A DNA stretch of 64,000 bases from Galbibacter sp038433465 (GTDB lineage: Bacteria > Bacteroidota > Bacteroidia > Flavobacteriales > Flavobacteriaceae): contig NZ_JAESVF010000001.1 of assembly GCF_038433465.1 (NCBI RefSeq), positions 62,001 to 126,000 of the forward strand, in the 5' to 3' direction. This document shows positions 37,014 to 45,136 of the stretch, one piece after another (the stretch's first letter is position 1; each line of letters begins with the position of its first letter). A model generated the notes under the pieces. That model was not told the origin of the DNA. It did no database searches and saw nothing but the letters and a program-made list of their open reading frames with translations. The translations under genes were made by a program, and so were the position numbers.

Positions 37014-39044
37014 TTACAACAGCTCTTCATCTACAAAATTAGGCAACGTAACTTTTAAATTCGGTTCGTTTTGCATGGCACGTTTTATTGCAAAAACGGC
37101 TTCTTCATTCCTTGCCCAACTTCTTCTAGCAATTCCGTTATTCACATCCCAAAACAACATGGATTGCAAACGTTTAGCTGCTTCTTCAGTACCATCAAGA
37201 ACCATACCAAAACCACCATTTATTACTTCGCCCCAACCTACACCACCACCATTGTGTATGCTTACCCACGTTGCTCCTCTAAAACTATCGCCAATTACAT
37301 TATGAATAGCCATGTCTGCTGTAAAGCTAGAACCGTCGTAAATATTTGAAGTTTCTCTGTACGGAGAATCGGTACCACTAACATCGTGATGGTCGCGCCC
37401 TAAGATTACTTCTCCTATTTTATTTTCTGAAATGGCTTTGTTGAAAGCTTTAGCAATTTCAATTCTACCTTCGGCATCGGCATATAAAATTCGTGCTTGC
37501 GACCCCACCACCAATTTATTTTCTTGTGCTGCTTTTATCCACTGAATATTGTCGGCTAATTGCTGCTGAATTTCTTTTGGAGCGTTTAATTTGATGCGCT
37601 CTAAAACCTCACAAGCTATGGCATCGGTCTTTTTTAAATCTTCTTGATTACCACTTGCGCATACCCATCTGAAAGGTCCAAATCCATAATCAAAACACAT
37701 TGGCCCCATGATATCTTGCACATAACTCGGATAAGCCCATCCCCCATCCCCTTCCCGAAGGGAAGAGGAGTCTACAAACTCTCCATTCTCATTTTTATAT
37801 ATTTTGGCACCAGCACGAGAAGCTTCCAACAAAAAGGCATTTCCGTAATCGAAAAAGTATGTCCCCTTTTGCGTGTGTTTATTTATTGCTGAAGCTTGTC
37901 GGCGTAAACTTTCTTGTACTTTTAGTTTGAAAGTTTCAACATCCGAAGCCATCATTTTTTGAGCGTTTTCAAAACTTACATCCACAGGATAATACCCTCC
38001 AGCCCAAGGATTGTGTAACGATGTTTGGTCGGAACCTAAATCGATATGAATTTCTTCTTTATCAAATGCTTCCCATACTTCAACCACATTTCCTTGGTAA
38101 GCAATAGAAACGGTTTCTTTATCAGCTTTTGCTTTTTTCACACGAGTTACCAAGGTATCAACATCAGTAATAACTTCATCTACCCAACCTTGAGAATGAC
38201 GTGTTTCTATAGCTTTCGGATTGACCTCAGCACAAACTGTAATACAACCTGCAATGTTTCCTGCTTTTGGTTGTGCTCCACTCATTCCACCTAAACCAGA
38301 AGTTACAAAAACACTTCCCTTTGGGTCTTTTCCAATCTTTCTAAATCCGTTTAAAACAGTAATAGTGGTTCCATGAACAATTCCTTGCGGACCGATGTAC
38401 ATATAACTTCCCGCAGTCATTTGTCCGTATTGCGTAACTCCCAAAGCATTAAACTTTTCCCAGTCGTCTTGCTTAGAATAATTAGGTATCATCATCCCGT
38501 TGGTAACCACTACACGCGGTGCATTTTTATGAGATGGAAACAACCCCATTGGATGTCCGCTATACATCACCAATGTTTGTTCGTCGTTCATAGTTGCCAA
38601 ATATTGCATCGTTAAACGGTATTGCGCCCAGTTTTGAAAAACAGCCCCATTACCACCGTAGGTAATTAATTCATGCGGATGTTGTGCCACTTTTGGGTCG
38701 AGATTATTCATAATCATCAGCATAATCGCGGCAGCTTGCTTAGACTTTGCAGGATATGCGTCAATTGGTCGCGCATACATATCGTAATCTGGACGCAAAC
38801 GATACATATAAATACGTCCGTAGGTTTCTAATTCTTCTTTAAATTCCGGTAATAATTCAGCATGAAACTCTTTATCAAAATATCGCAAAGCATTTTTAAG
38901 CGCTAATTTTTTCTCTTCAGCAGTTAAAATGTCTTTGCGTTTTGGTGCATGATTTACACTCGTATCATACGTTTTTTTTGGTGGTAATTTAGTTGGAATT
39001 CCTTCTAAAATATCGCTCGAAAATGTATTTTGTGTAGTTATCAT
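37014..39044 (-). CDS. hutU: Urocanate hydratase
   Basis: 676 residues, the long urocanase form found in Bacteroidota and animals rather than the ~555-residue form. NAD-binding and active-site blocks are visible: TYGGNGAVFQNWAQYRLTMQYL, GQMTAGSYMYIGPQGIVHGTT, VTSGLGGMSGAQPKAG, GFGPFRWVCASG and IHNGGGVGWGEVINGGFG. It hydrates urocanate to imidazolone propionate in histidine degradation. No hutH, hutI or hutG is in the window. It carries an in-frame 14-codon insert (37734-37775) not expected from urocanase alignments. A 50-codon DUF5522 gene ends 5 bases upstream, probably in the same transcript. Confidence 0.95.
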   Translation of the reverse strand: MITTQNTFSSDILEGIPTKLPPKKTYDTSVNHAPKRKDILTAEEKKLALKNALRYFDKEFHAELLPEFKEELETYGRIYMYRLRPDYDMYARPIDAYPAKSKQAAAIMLMIMNNLDPKVAQHPHELITYGGNGAVFQNWAQYRLTMQYLATMNDEQTLVMYSGHPMGLFPSHKNAPRVVVTNGMMIPNYSKQDDWEKFNALGVTQYGQMTAGSYMYIGPQGIVHGTTITVLNGFRKIGKDPKGSVFVTSGLGGMSGAQPKAGNIAGCITVCAEVNPKAIETRHSQGWVDEVITDVDTLVTRVKKAKADKETVSIAYQGNVVEVWEAFDKEEIHIDLGSDQTSLHNPWAGGYYPVDVSFENAQKMMASDVETFKLKVQESLRRQASAINKHTQKGTYFFDYGNAFLLEASRAGAKIYKNENGEFVDSSSLREGDGGWAYPSYVQDIMGPMCFDYGFGPFRWVCASGNQEDLKKTDAIACEVLERIKLNAPKEIQQQLADNIQWIKAAQENKLVVGSQARILYADAEGRIEIAKAFNKAISENKIGEVILGRDHHDVSGTDSPYRETSNIYDGSSFTADMAIHNVIGDSFRGATWVSIHNGGGVGWGEVINGGFGMVLDGTEEAAKRLQSMLFWDVNNGIARRSWARNEEAVFAIKRAMQNEPNLKVTLPNFVDEELL
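37734..37775 (-). repeat. Palindromic in-frame insert inside hutU
   Basis: Fourteen codons (VDSSSLREGDGGWA) lie between the Phe of ENGEF and the conserved YPSYVQDIMG block. Urocanases normally run straight through here (human: TEFRYPSYVQ). The DNA holds a perfect palindrome, CTTCCC GAA GGGAAG, flanked by C/G-rich CCCCATCCC, unlike the surrounding A+T-rich gene. It looks like a small palindromic repeat that inserted without breaking the frame. Confidence 0.6.
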
Positions 39045-39049
39045 TTGTA

Positions 39050-39202
39050 TTATTTTTTGTTCTTTTTAAAACCATATGGGCAATGTTTACAACCATTTTC
39101 GCAACAATAACCACGTTTTAAATGGTATTGTTCGGTAAAAACTCGGTATCCTTGTGGAGACAAATAATAATCGCCTTCTTCTGGTTTTAATATCTTCTTC
39201 AT
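39050..39202 (-). CDS. DUF5522-family cysteine-rich mini-protein
   Basis: 50 residues: after a short KPEEGDYYLSPQGYRVFT comes EQYHLKRGYCCENGCKHCPYG. The CC-x3-C-x2-C arrangement with the preceding RGYC is the DUF5522 signature and suggests a metal-binding site; the role is unknown. A minus-strand gene that ends 5 bases before the hutU ATG, so the two are probably cotranscribed from the -7 box at 39307-39314. Some urocanase neighbours may include it by chance only. Confidence 0.85.
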   Translation of the reverse strand: MKKILKPEEGDYYLSPQGYRVFTEQYHLKRGYCCENGCKHCPYGFKKNKK

Positions 39203-39298
39203 TTTATAATATACTCAATAAAAGGGTGTTAATTTTACGCTGTTAATAATTTCTGTTTAAAAACTTTTGAAATAAATTTTTACAACAACAAATCCTTC

Positions 39299-39314
39299 TA
39301 TCTTTACAAAGATA
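39299..39314. promoter_or_regulatory. Palindromic divergent -7 boxes
   Basis: TATCTTTACAAAGATA reads as TATCTTTA on the plus strand and TATCTTTG on the minus strand. The minus box is a perfect TAnnTTTG for DUF5522-hutU (leader ~100 bases); the plus box matches 7 of 8 for the 39349 gene. The two boxes abut, so polymerase binding in the two directions would be mutually exclusive. Confidence 0.5.
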
Positions 39315-39348
39315 ACAGAAAACTACGGCTCTGCCAGCAAGTGTTTTT

Positions 39349-39684
39349 ATGATTCTAATTTTTAAATACATATTTCCCAAAAGATATATCGGGCTCACAT
39401 TATGGCCAGTAATTATCTTGAAAGAACAAAATTTAAAACACGATGAAATTTTGATTAATCACGAGCGCATCCACCTTCAGCAGCAATTAGAACTGCTAAT
39501 TCTCCCTTTTTACATTTTGTATTTTTTTGAATGGATTGTTGGTTTTATTCGTTATAAAAGTTTTCACAAAGCCTATAGAAATATAAGTTTTGAAAGAGAA
39601 GCATATCAAAACGAACATCGGTTAGATTACATCGAAAACCGTAGGTTATGGAGTTTTGTTAGGTATATTTTTAACGCTTCTTAA
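39349..39684 (+). CDS. Small membrane-associated protein with an HExxH motif
   Basis: 111 residues. It starts with a short hydrophobic stretch (YIFPKRYIGLTLWPVIIL), then INHERIHLQQQLELL, which contains HERIH, a zincin-type HExxH. A membrane helix follows directly (LPFYILYFFEWIVGFI), and the end is basic with FEREAYQNEHRLDYIENRR, where the Glu of FEREAYQNE could be a third zinc ligand. The layout resembles a minimal M56/M48-like membrane peptidase. It is too short for a known peptidase family, so activity is a guess. Confidence 0.7.
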   Translation: MILIFKYIFPKRYIGLTLWPVIILKEQNLKHDEILINHERIHLQQQLELLILPFYILYFFEWIVGFIRYKSFHKAYRNISFEREAYQNEHRLDYIENRRLWSFVRYIFNAS

Positions 39685-39762
39685 CATCAAATTGGCATTT
39701 ATTTTGCTTGTTTTTTTCTGAATTTTTGTGCTATTAAAACGTTTAATTAATTTCGAAATATC

Positions 39763-40215
39763 ATGAAAAAAACAGTTTTATTTTGTTCGTTATTAATGAT
39801 GATTTCTTGCACTGCACAAGAAAAAAATAACGAAACTTCTTCAGAAGAAATCTCTAAAAACAAACCCAACGAACGTTGGACAGTAAACAAAGAAGTTGAT
39901 GAAAATGGTAATGTTATCCGTATGGATTCTACTTATGTATGGTCGTACTCATCAAACGACTCGCACTTTACTGACAAACAAATGGACAGTATCATGCAAG
40001 GTTTTCAGAGCAAGTTTTCAGCTAATTTGTTTGATGACTTTATGAGTTTTGACAATGATACTATTTTTCAAATGCCATTTTCTCATGACAGAATCTTTCA
40101 AAATGAATTTTTAGACCCTAAAAAACAAATGCAACAAATGATGCGAATGGCAGATTCGCTTCAGCAACTTTATTTTCAAAAATTCAACAACCAAAAAGGA
40201 GCTCAAAAACTCTAA
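39763..40215 (+). CDS. Small lipoprotein of unknown function
   Basis: 150 residues with a lipoprotein signal ending MMISCTAQ (Cys at residue 16). The mature part is charged and low in complexity, with NERWTVNKEVDENGNVIRMD and a C-terminal Met/Gln-rich helix (DPKKQMQQMMRMADSLQQLY). No known domain recognised. A long-stem terminator begins right after the stop. Confidence 0.65.
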   Translation: MKKTVLFCSLLMMISCTAQEKNNETSSEEISKNKPNERWTVNKEVDENGNVIRMDSTYVWSYSSNDSHFTDKQMDSIMQGFQSKFSANLFDDFMSFDNDTIFQMPFSHDRIFQNEFLDPKKQMQQMMRMADSLQQLYFQKFNNQKGAQKL

Positions 40216-40220
40216 AATGC

Positions 40221-40606
40221 AAAAAAGGCTGTTTGAAAAGTATTTAAAAATTAACATTCATACTTAACCTCAGTTCGATATAAATATCAACATAGATACA
40301 TTTAAGTATTTGTATTTCAGTTATTTATTAATACTTTCATTTTTGTCTTGACACAAAAACGAAACAAAAAAGTCAAGACTGATTAAAAAAGCATGAGAAA
40401 TCTACGGAAACAACCGCCACAGATAAAAAGAACTCGCTACGCTCAAACAGCTTTTTATCTAACAGCCCACGCTGCTTCCTTGATTTTCACATGCTTTTTA
40501 AATAGGTCAATTTTATCATTTACTCATCATATTAGTTTTTAGCAGAATGAGTAACCGAATTAAACACGGTTTTACAAAAAATTAAATTTTTCAAACAGCT
40601 TTTTTT
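40221..40606 (+). terminator. Long-stem terminator split by repeat copy B
   Basis: AAAAAAGGCTGTTTGAAAA at 40221-40239 pairs with TTTTCAAACAGCTTTTTT ending at 40606, with one G.U wobble in the plus-sense RNA, followed by T. Repeat copy B fills the gap between the arms. Similar compact stems lie after lemA (50607) and after alaS (45711), so this one seems to be the same kind of element with a repeat between its arms. The whole 457-base gap between 40216 and 40672 consists of these arms, repeat B and short linkers. Confidence 0.55.
40269..40509 (+). repeat. Intergenic structured repeat, copy B (full length)
   Basis: The core (40334-40509) has GTCTTGAC/GTCAAGAC and GATAAAAAG/CTTTTTATC hairpins and an outer stem AAAAAGCATG/CATGCTTTTT. 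The extension upstream (CTCAGTTCGATATAAATATC ... TATTTGTATTTCAG) is shared with copies D and E. Both flanking genes are on the plus strand. Confidence 0.92.
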
Positions 40607-40645
40607 CAAAATTTATCGTTCAGCTTTTCTATAACTGGTTTGTTG

Positions 40646-40653
40646 TATCTTTG
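40646..40653 (+). promoter_or_regulatory. -7 promoter box for the PLP-enzyme gene (TATCTTTG)
   Basis: A perfect TAnnTTTG match 19 bases before the GTG at 40673. It supports a short leader and the use of the GTG start. Confidence 0.6.
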
Positions 40654-40672
40654 TTTTTAGAACACTATAGCT

Positions 40673-41572
40673 GTGCACAATCAAGAAGTTATTTTAGAAG
40701 AAACTACAAAGGCGAAAGTTCGACTTTTTATCAAAAGAGAAGATCTTATTCATCCGTTTATTTCTGGGAATAAATTCAGAAAATTAAAATACAATCTTGA
40801 AGAAGCAAAAAAGCAAAATCAAACTACGCTACTCACTTTTGGAGGTGCTTTTTCAAACCACATTGCTGCAACCGCTTACGCAGGATTTGAACAAGGTTAT
40901 AAAACTATTGGAATTATTAGAGGCGAAGAAATCGCTTCGAAAATCAATGAAAATCCAACCCTCACTTTTGCGCAAAAACACGGGATGGAATTTAAGTTTG
41001 TAAGCCGAGAAGACTACAGAAATAAAGAAGATTCGAACTTTATAAAATCGCTACAAAATACTTTTGGCAATTTTTATTTAGTACCCGAAGGTGGCACCAA
41101 CAAGCATGCGGTAAAAGGTTGCGAAGAAATTTTAGAAACCTCCGATTTCAATTTCGATTATGTCTGCTCAGCAGTTGGCACAGGCGGCACCATTGCTGGA
41201 CTTATAAATTGTTCACGACTACGTCAACAAGTTTTGGGCTTTCCGGCCTTAAAAGGTGATTTTTTACAAACAGAAATATGTAAATTTGCCACACAGAGTA
41301 ACTGGAAACTTATTACAGATTATCATTTTGGTGGTTATGCCAAAATAAATACTGATTTGGTTGAATTTATAAATCATTTCAAAGAAAGAACCGCAATTCC
41401 GCTAGACCCAATTTATACTGGGAAAATGCTCTTCGGAATTATTGATCTGATAAAAAAAGGTTATTTTGAAGAAAACACACAAATACTCGCCATTCATACA
41501 GGCGGCCTACAAGGAATCGCAGGGATGAATAGCCATTTAAAACAAAAGAATTTACCATTAATACAATGCTAA
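40673..41572 (+). CDS. PLP-dependent ACC deaminase / D-cysteine desulfhydrase-family enzyme
   Basis: 299 residues from a GTG start; no in-frame ATG lies between the promoter box and the conserved core. The family signature KREDLIHPFISGNKFRKLKYNL holds the PLP lysine (SGNKFRK), followed by LLTFGGAFSNHIAATAY, EGGTNKHAVKGCEE and the phosphate loop AVGTGGTIAGLI. The late THTGGLQG-type block (AIHTGGLQGIAGM) is also present. It deaminates ACC or desulfurates D-cysteine; which one cannot be told. Its stop overlaps the start of the next gene by 7 bases. Confidence 0.88.
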   Translation: MHNQEVILEETTKAKVRLFIKREDLIHPFISGNKFRKLKYNLEEAKKQNQTTLLTFGGAFSNHIAATAYAGFEQGYKTIGIIRGEEIASKINENPTLTFAQKHGMEFKFVSREDYRNKEDSNFIKSLQNTFGNFYLVPEGGTNKHAVKGCEEILETSDFNFDYVCSAVGTGGTIAGLINCSRLRQQVLGFPALKGDFLQTEICKFATQSNWKLITDYHFGGYAKINTDLVEFINHFKERTAIPLDPIYTGKMLFGIIDLIKKGYFEENTQILAIHTGGLQGIAGMNSHLKQKNLPLIQC

Positions 41573-42384
41573 TAAAACGCCTCATTTTTATTTTCCTTAT
41601 AATTTCGTTAGCTAGCTGCGACAGTAAAAAAAAAGCTGTTGCTACCAAAAAACACCCTAGAAAACACACTACCCACACGCGTACAAAACCTACAGACCGA
41701 ACTACAGAACCTACTTACAATCATACCGAAACTCTAGAATCTACTTCTAGAACAACTGTTTATACGGCCACTGTTGAAGAATATATCGATGTTTTTAGTC
41801 CGATTGCACAACGCCAAATGCGCAATTACGGCATTCCAGCAAGTATTATTTTATCACAAGGAATTTTAGAAAGTGGTGCAGGAAAAGGTGAATTGGTAAG
41901 AAAAGCTAATAATCACTTCGGAATAAAATGCCACACAGGATGGACAGGCGAACGGGCGTATCACGACGACGATGAAAGAGGCGAATGTTTTAGAAAATAC
42001 AAATACCCAGAACTTTCCTATCAAGATCACTCCGAGTTTTTAACAACCCGAAGTAGGTATGCATTTTTGTTTGATTTAGACAAAGACGATTACCGAGGAT
42101 GGGCAAAAGGACTTCGAAATGCAGGTTATGCAACTGACAGACGATATCCTGAAAAACTCATCAGTTTAATAGAAAAATACGAACTTTACAAATACGACGC
42201 TGCCGTTCTGGGTACCAACCCTGCACGTGTAAAACAAGTAGCTGAACAAACTTATCGGGTTTCAAAAGGAGATACACTTTACTCTATTTCCAAACGCTAC
42301 AATGTATCTGTCGATGCTATCAAAAGAAAAAACGGATTAAAAGATAATAATATTCAAATCGGACAAATATTATATCTTAACTAA
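41566..42384 (+). CDS. Lipoprotein murein hydrolase: GH73 glucosaminidase plus C-terminal LysM
   Basis: 272 residues. The lipoprotein signal ends SLASCDS (Cys at residue 18). A Thr/Lys/Arg-rich linker leads to the glucosaminidase domain with SIILSQGILESGAGKG (catalytic Glu in ILESG), then ANNHFGIKCH and YPELSYQDHSEFL. The LysM domain at the end (YRVSKGDTLYSISKRYNVS ... IQIGQILYL) binds peptidoglycan. It should cleave the glycan backbone during growth or division. It overlaps the PLP-enzyme gene by 7 bases and is followed by hemL after 10. Confidence 0.92.
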   Translation: MLIKRLIFIFLIISLASCDSKKKAVATKKHPRKHTTHTRTKPTDRTTEPTYNHTETLESTSRTTVYTATVEEYIDVFSPIAQRQMRNYGIPASIILSQGILESGAGKGELVRKANNHFGIKCHTGWTGERAYHDDDERGECFRKYKYPELSYQDHSEFLTTRSRYAFLFDLDKDDYRGWAKGLRNAGYATDRRYPEKLISLIEKYELYKYDAAVLGTNPARVKQVAEQTYRVSKGDTLYSISKRYNVSVDAIKRKNGLKDNNIQIGQILYLN

Positions 42385-42394
42385 AACAAAACAC

Positions 42395-43678
42395 ATGTTA
42401 TACAAAAGAAGTAGTGCACTTTTTGCTGAAGCTAAAAAATACATCCCTGGCGGTGTAAATTCTCCTGTAAGAGCATTTAATGCTGTTGGCGGAGATCCAA
42501 TTTTTGTAAAACAAGCAAAGGGCGCCTATCTATATGATGAGGACGGAAATAAATTAATAGACTACATTGCATCTTGGGGACCTATGATTTTAGGGCATGC
42601 CTTTCAACCTGTTGTTAATGCTGTTATCGAAAAAACTGAACTTGGTACTTCCTTCGGAATGCCAACCGAAATAGAAACCGAAATTGCTAAACTTGCAGTT
42701 GCTATGGTGCCAAACATCGATAAAATTCGATTTGTAAATAGCGGAACCGAAGCATGTATGAGTGCAGTAAGATTGGCTCGAGGCTATACCGGAAGAGATA
42801 AAATCATCAAATTTGCGGGTTGCTACCACGGACATTCAGATTCGTTTTTAATTCAGGCAGGAAGTGGTGCTGTCACCTTCGGAAGTCCAAATAGTCCTGG
42901 TGTTACGCAAGGTACTGCCAAAGACACTTTACTCGCCAATTACAACGATTTAGAAAATGTAAAAGCACTTCTTGAAGCTAATAAAAATGAAGTTGCAGCA
43001 ATTATTATTGAACCTGTTGCCGGAAACATGGGATGCATCATTCCTAACAAAGGCTTTTTAGAAGGTTTACGCAAATTGTGCGATGCCCATAACACTTTAC
43101 TTATTTTTGATGAAGTAATGACTGGTTTCCGACTTGCCAAAGGTGGTGCGCAAGAACGCTTAAATATAAAAGCCGATATTGTTACCTTCGGAAAGGTTAT
43201 TGGTGGCGGCTTACCAGTGGGTGCTTTTGCTGCAAAAAATGAAATAATGAACCATTTGGCGCCACTTGGCCCTGTGTACCAAGCCGGAACTTTAAGCGGA
43301 AATCCACTTGCTATGGCAGCCGGACTTACCATGCTTCAAGCCTTATCGGAACATGAAGATATTTACAAAAGCTTAGACGATAAAACGGCATACCTACACA
43401 AAGGTTTGGAAAAAGTATTTGAAGAAACAGAACTTACCTATTGCATTAACCGCTTAGGATCGATGATTTCTGTCCACTTTACAGACGAAGTATACGATTT
43501 TGAAACTTCAGCAAAAGGAAATAACGAATACTTTAAAAAGTTTTTCCACGGAATGTTAAACGAAGGTATTTACCTTCCGCCTAGCGCCTTTGAAAGCTGG
43601 TTTTTAAATGACGCATTAACTTATGAAGATTTAGACAAAACCATTGAAGCTGCCGCCAAAGTGGTTAAGAGTTTATAG
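42395..43678 (+). CDS. hemL: Glutamate-1-semialdehyde 2,1-aminomutase
   Basis: 427 residues, full length. PLP lysine Lys267 is in TFGKVIGGGLPVGAF, with class III aminotransferase blocks FVNSGTEACMSAVRLARG and IFDEVMTGFR. It makes 5-aminolevulinate for heme in the C5 pathway used by Bacteroidota. No other hem gene is nearby. It begins 10 bases after the GH73-LysM gene and ends at a terminator. Confidence 0.96.
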   Translation: MLYKRSSALFAEAKKYIPGGVNSPVRAFNAVGGDPIFVKQAKGAYLYDEDGNKLIDYIASWGPMILGHAFQPVVNAVIEKTELGTSFGMPTEIETEIAKLAVAMVPNIDKIRFVNSGTEACMSAVRLARGYTGRDKIIKFAGCYHGHSDSFLIQAGSGAVTFGSPNSPGVTQGTAKDTLLANYNDLENVKALLEANKNEVAAIIIEPVAGNMGCIIPNKGFLEGLRKLCDAHNTLLIFDEVMTGFRLAKGGAQERLNIKADIVTFGKVIGGGLPVGAFAAKNEIMNHLAPLGPVYQAGTLSGNPLAMAAGLTMLQALSEHEDIYKSLDDKTAYLHKGLEKVFEETELTYCINRLGSMISVHFTDEVYDFETSAKGNNEYFKKFFHGMLNEGIYLPPSAFESWFLNDALTYEDLDKTIEAAAKVVKSL

Positions 43679-43681
43679 CAT

Positions 43682-43722
43682 AAAAACCTCTCTTAAAAAT
43701 GTAAAATTTGAGAGAGGTTTTA
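43682..43722. terminator. Terminator after hemL
   Basis: AAAACCTCTCTT and GAGAGAGGTTTT form a ~12-bp stem with an A/T-rich loop and T-rich tail. It separates hemL from the convergent minus-strand lipoprotein gene and could act both ways. Confidence 0.75.
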
Positions 43723-43756
43723 AATATTTTTTTGATATTATCATCCATAAGCTTAA

Positions 43757-44311
43757 CTAGTTATTTTCTTCGCCATAGAGCGTTTCTAGGTTTATATTTA
43801 ACTTCCCGTCGGTAAGGACTACCTTATCGCTAGCATCGTCTTTATTAACCAAAGTTATCTTATCGAACTCCAATACTATACGCTTATTAACCTCTAGCTC
43901 CAAAACTTCTATTTCTCCTGATTGCATTGTAGAAATATGGGTAGAACCAGTGACATTGTCTAGATCAACCTCCATAAGATTTTCTGTTTTTTGATAAAAA
44001 TGCGCTCTACCTTCAGACAACCCTAAAGTATAACTTCCTGTTTTATTAACCTCTACTAAATAAATATATACATCTGCGGATCTATTCCCAAATTCAAAAA
44101 ACCAAGATCCATCATTATCAGCAAAAGAATAAATCCCTTCTTGTATTACAGGAAATCCTCCGTGATCTTTGGGAATAAAAAGCTTACCATTTATTTTGCA
44201 TGAAAATGTATTCTCGGCAGTAATAGGGGGAGCTGTATCATCATCGTTGCTACAACTAAATACAATAAAAAAGAACATTAAGAAAATTGGAAGTAGGCTA
44301 TTTTTTTTCAT
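43757..44311 (-). CDS. Lipoprotein of a tandem duplicate pair, copy 1 (DUF6252-like)
   Basis: 184 residues from the ATG at 44311 (MKKNSLLPIFLMFFFIVFSC, Cys at residue 20). The longer frame to 44371 adds an unlikely N-terminus. The order NTFSCKINGKLFIPKDHGG, a variable middle, then NKRIVLEFDKITLVNKDD resembles small DUF6252-type Bacteroidota lipoproteins. The neighbour at 44414-44971 is nearly identical at both ends and diverged in the middle (SFADNDGSWFFEFGNRSADV here). The function is unknown. Confidence 0.75.
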   Translation of the reverse strand: MKKNSLLPIFLMFFFIVFSCSNDDDTAPPITAENTFSCKINGKLFIPKDHGGFPVIQEGIYSFADNDGSWFFEFGNRSADVYIYLVEVNKTGSYTLGLSEGRAHFYQKTENLMEVDLDNVTGSTHISTMQSGEIEVLELEVNKRIVLEFDKITLVNKDDASDKVVLTDGKLNINLETLYGEENN

Positions 44312-44413
44312 TATAATAAGATTTTGGTTTATATAAATTAAAGGAATTCTTATAAAGGAATTCTTAACCAAAAAACAAGACTATAAAATAAATTAACAAT
44401 ATAATTACACTAT

Positions 44414-44971
44414 TTAATTCTTCTCACCATAGAGTGTTTCTAGGTTTATATTCAACTTCCCTTCGGTAAGAACTACCTTATCACTAGCGTCGTCTTTATT
44501 AACCAAAGTTATCTTATCGAACTCCAATACTATACGCTTATTAACCTCTAGCTCCAAAACTTCTATTTCTCCTGATTCCAGTGTAGAAATATGTTCTATA
44601 TTGCTGTCCCATGGACTTAAATCTAATTCTATAAGATTTTCATTCTTTTGAAAAAAATCCCCTCGCCCTTCTGAAGTACTCAATGAATAGCTACCAGTCT
44701 TTTCAACTTCATGCAAATAGATGTAAACATCCGTAGATCTATTTCCAAAGATGAATCGCCATGAATTATTCTGAGCTAAATTAACACTCGTTCCATCTAA
44801 TATTACAGGAAATCCTCCGTGATCTTTGGGAATAAAAAGCTTACCATTTATTTTGCATGAAAATGTATTTTCGGCAGTAATAGGGGGAGCTGTATCATCA
44901 TCGTTGCTACAACTAAATACAATAAAAAAGAACATTAAGAAAATTGGAAGTAGGTTGTTTTTTATCATCAT
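44414..44971 (-). CDS. Lipoprotein of a tandem duplicate pair, copy 2 (DUF6252-like)
   Basis: 185 residues from the ATG at 44971 (MMIKNNLLPIFLMFFFIVFSC); the second Met is also possible. N-terminal signal plus first ~30 mature residues and the last ~50 residues match copy 1 almost exactly, while the centre (SVNLAQNNSWRFIFGNRSTDV, SPWDSNIEHISTLE) differs. The upstream leader (TTTGGTTTATATAAATTAAA on the plus-strand complement side) is also shared with copy 1, so promoter and gene were duplicated together. Confidence 0.75.
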   Translation of the reverse strand: MMIKNNLLPIFLMFFFIVFSCSNDDDTAPPITAENTFSCKINGKLFIPKDHGGFPVILDGTSVNLAQNNSWRFIFGNRSTDVYIYLHEVEKTGSYSLSTSEGRGDFFQKNENLIELDLSPWDSNIEHISTLESGEIEVLELEVNKRIVLEFDKITLVNKDDASDKVVLTEGKLNINLETLYGEKN

Positions 44972-45059
44972 AACAAGGTTTTGGTTTATATAAATTAAAG
45001 GAAATTCATGAAAATATTTAGCATTCAAATTGTTAATTCTCATAAATTCTATATTAACT

Positions 45060-45106
45060 TATAAACACAAAACCCTCAAAATAGAATCTTGAGGGTTTTG
45101 TTTATT
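45060..45106 (-). terminator. Terminator of the Spy-like gene
   Basis: On the minus strand CAAAACCCTCAA and TTGAGGGTTTTG form a 12-bp stem with a 9-base loop and T-rich flanks, 30 bases after the Spy-like stop. Confidence 0.8.
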
Positions 45107-45136
45107 ATAACTCACTGTGGTGAGCAAATCAAACTA

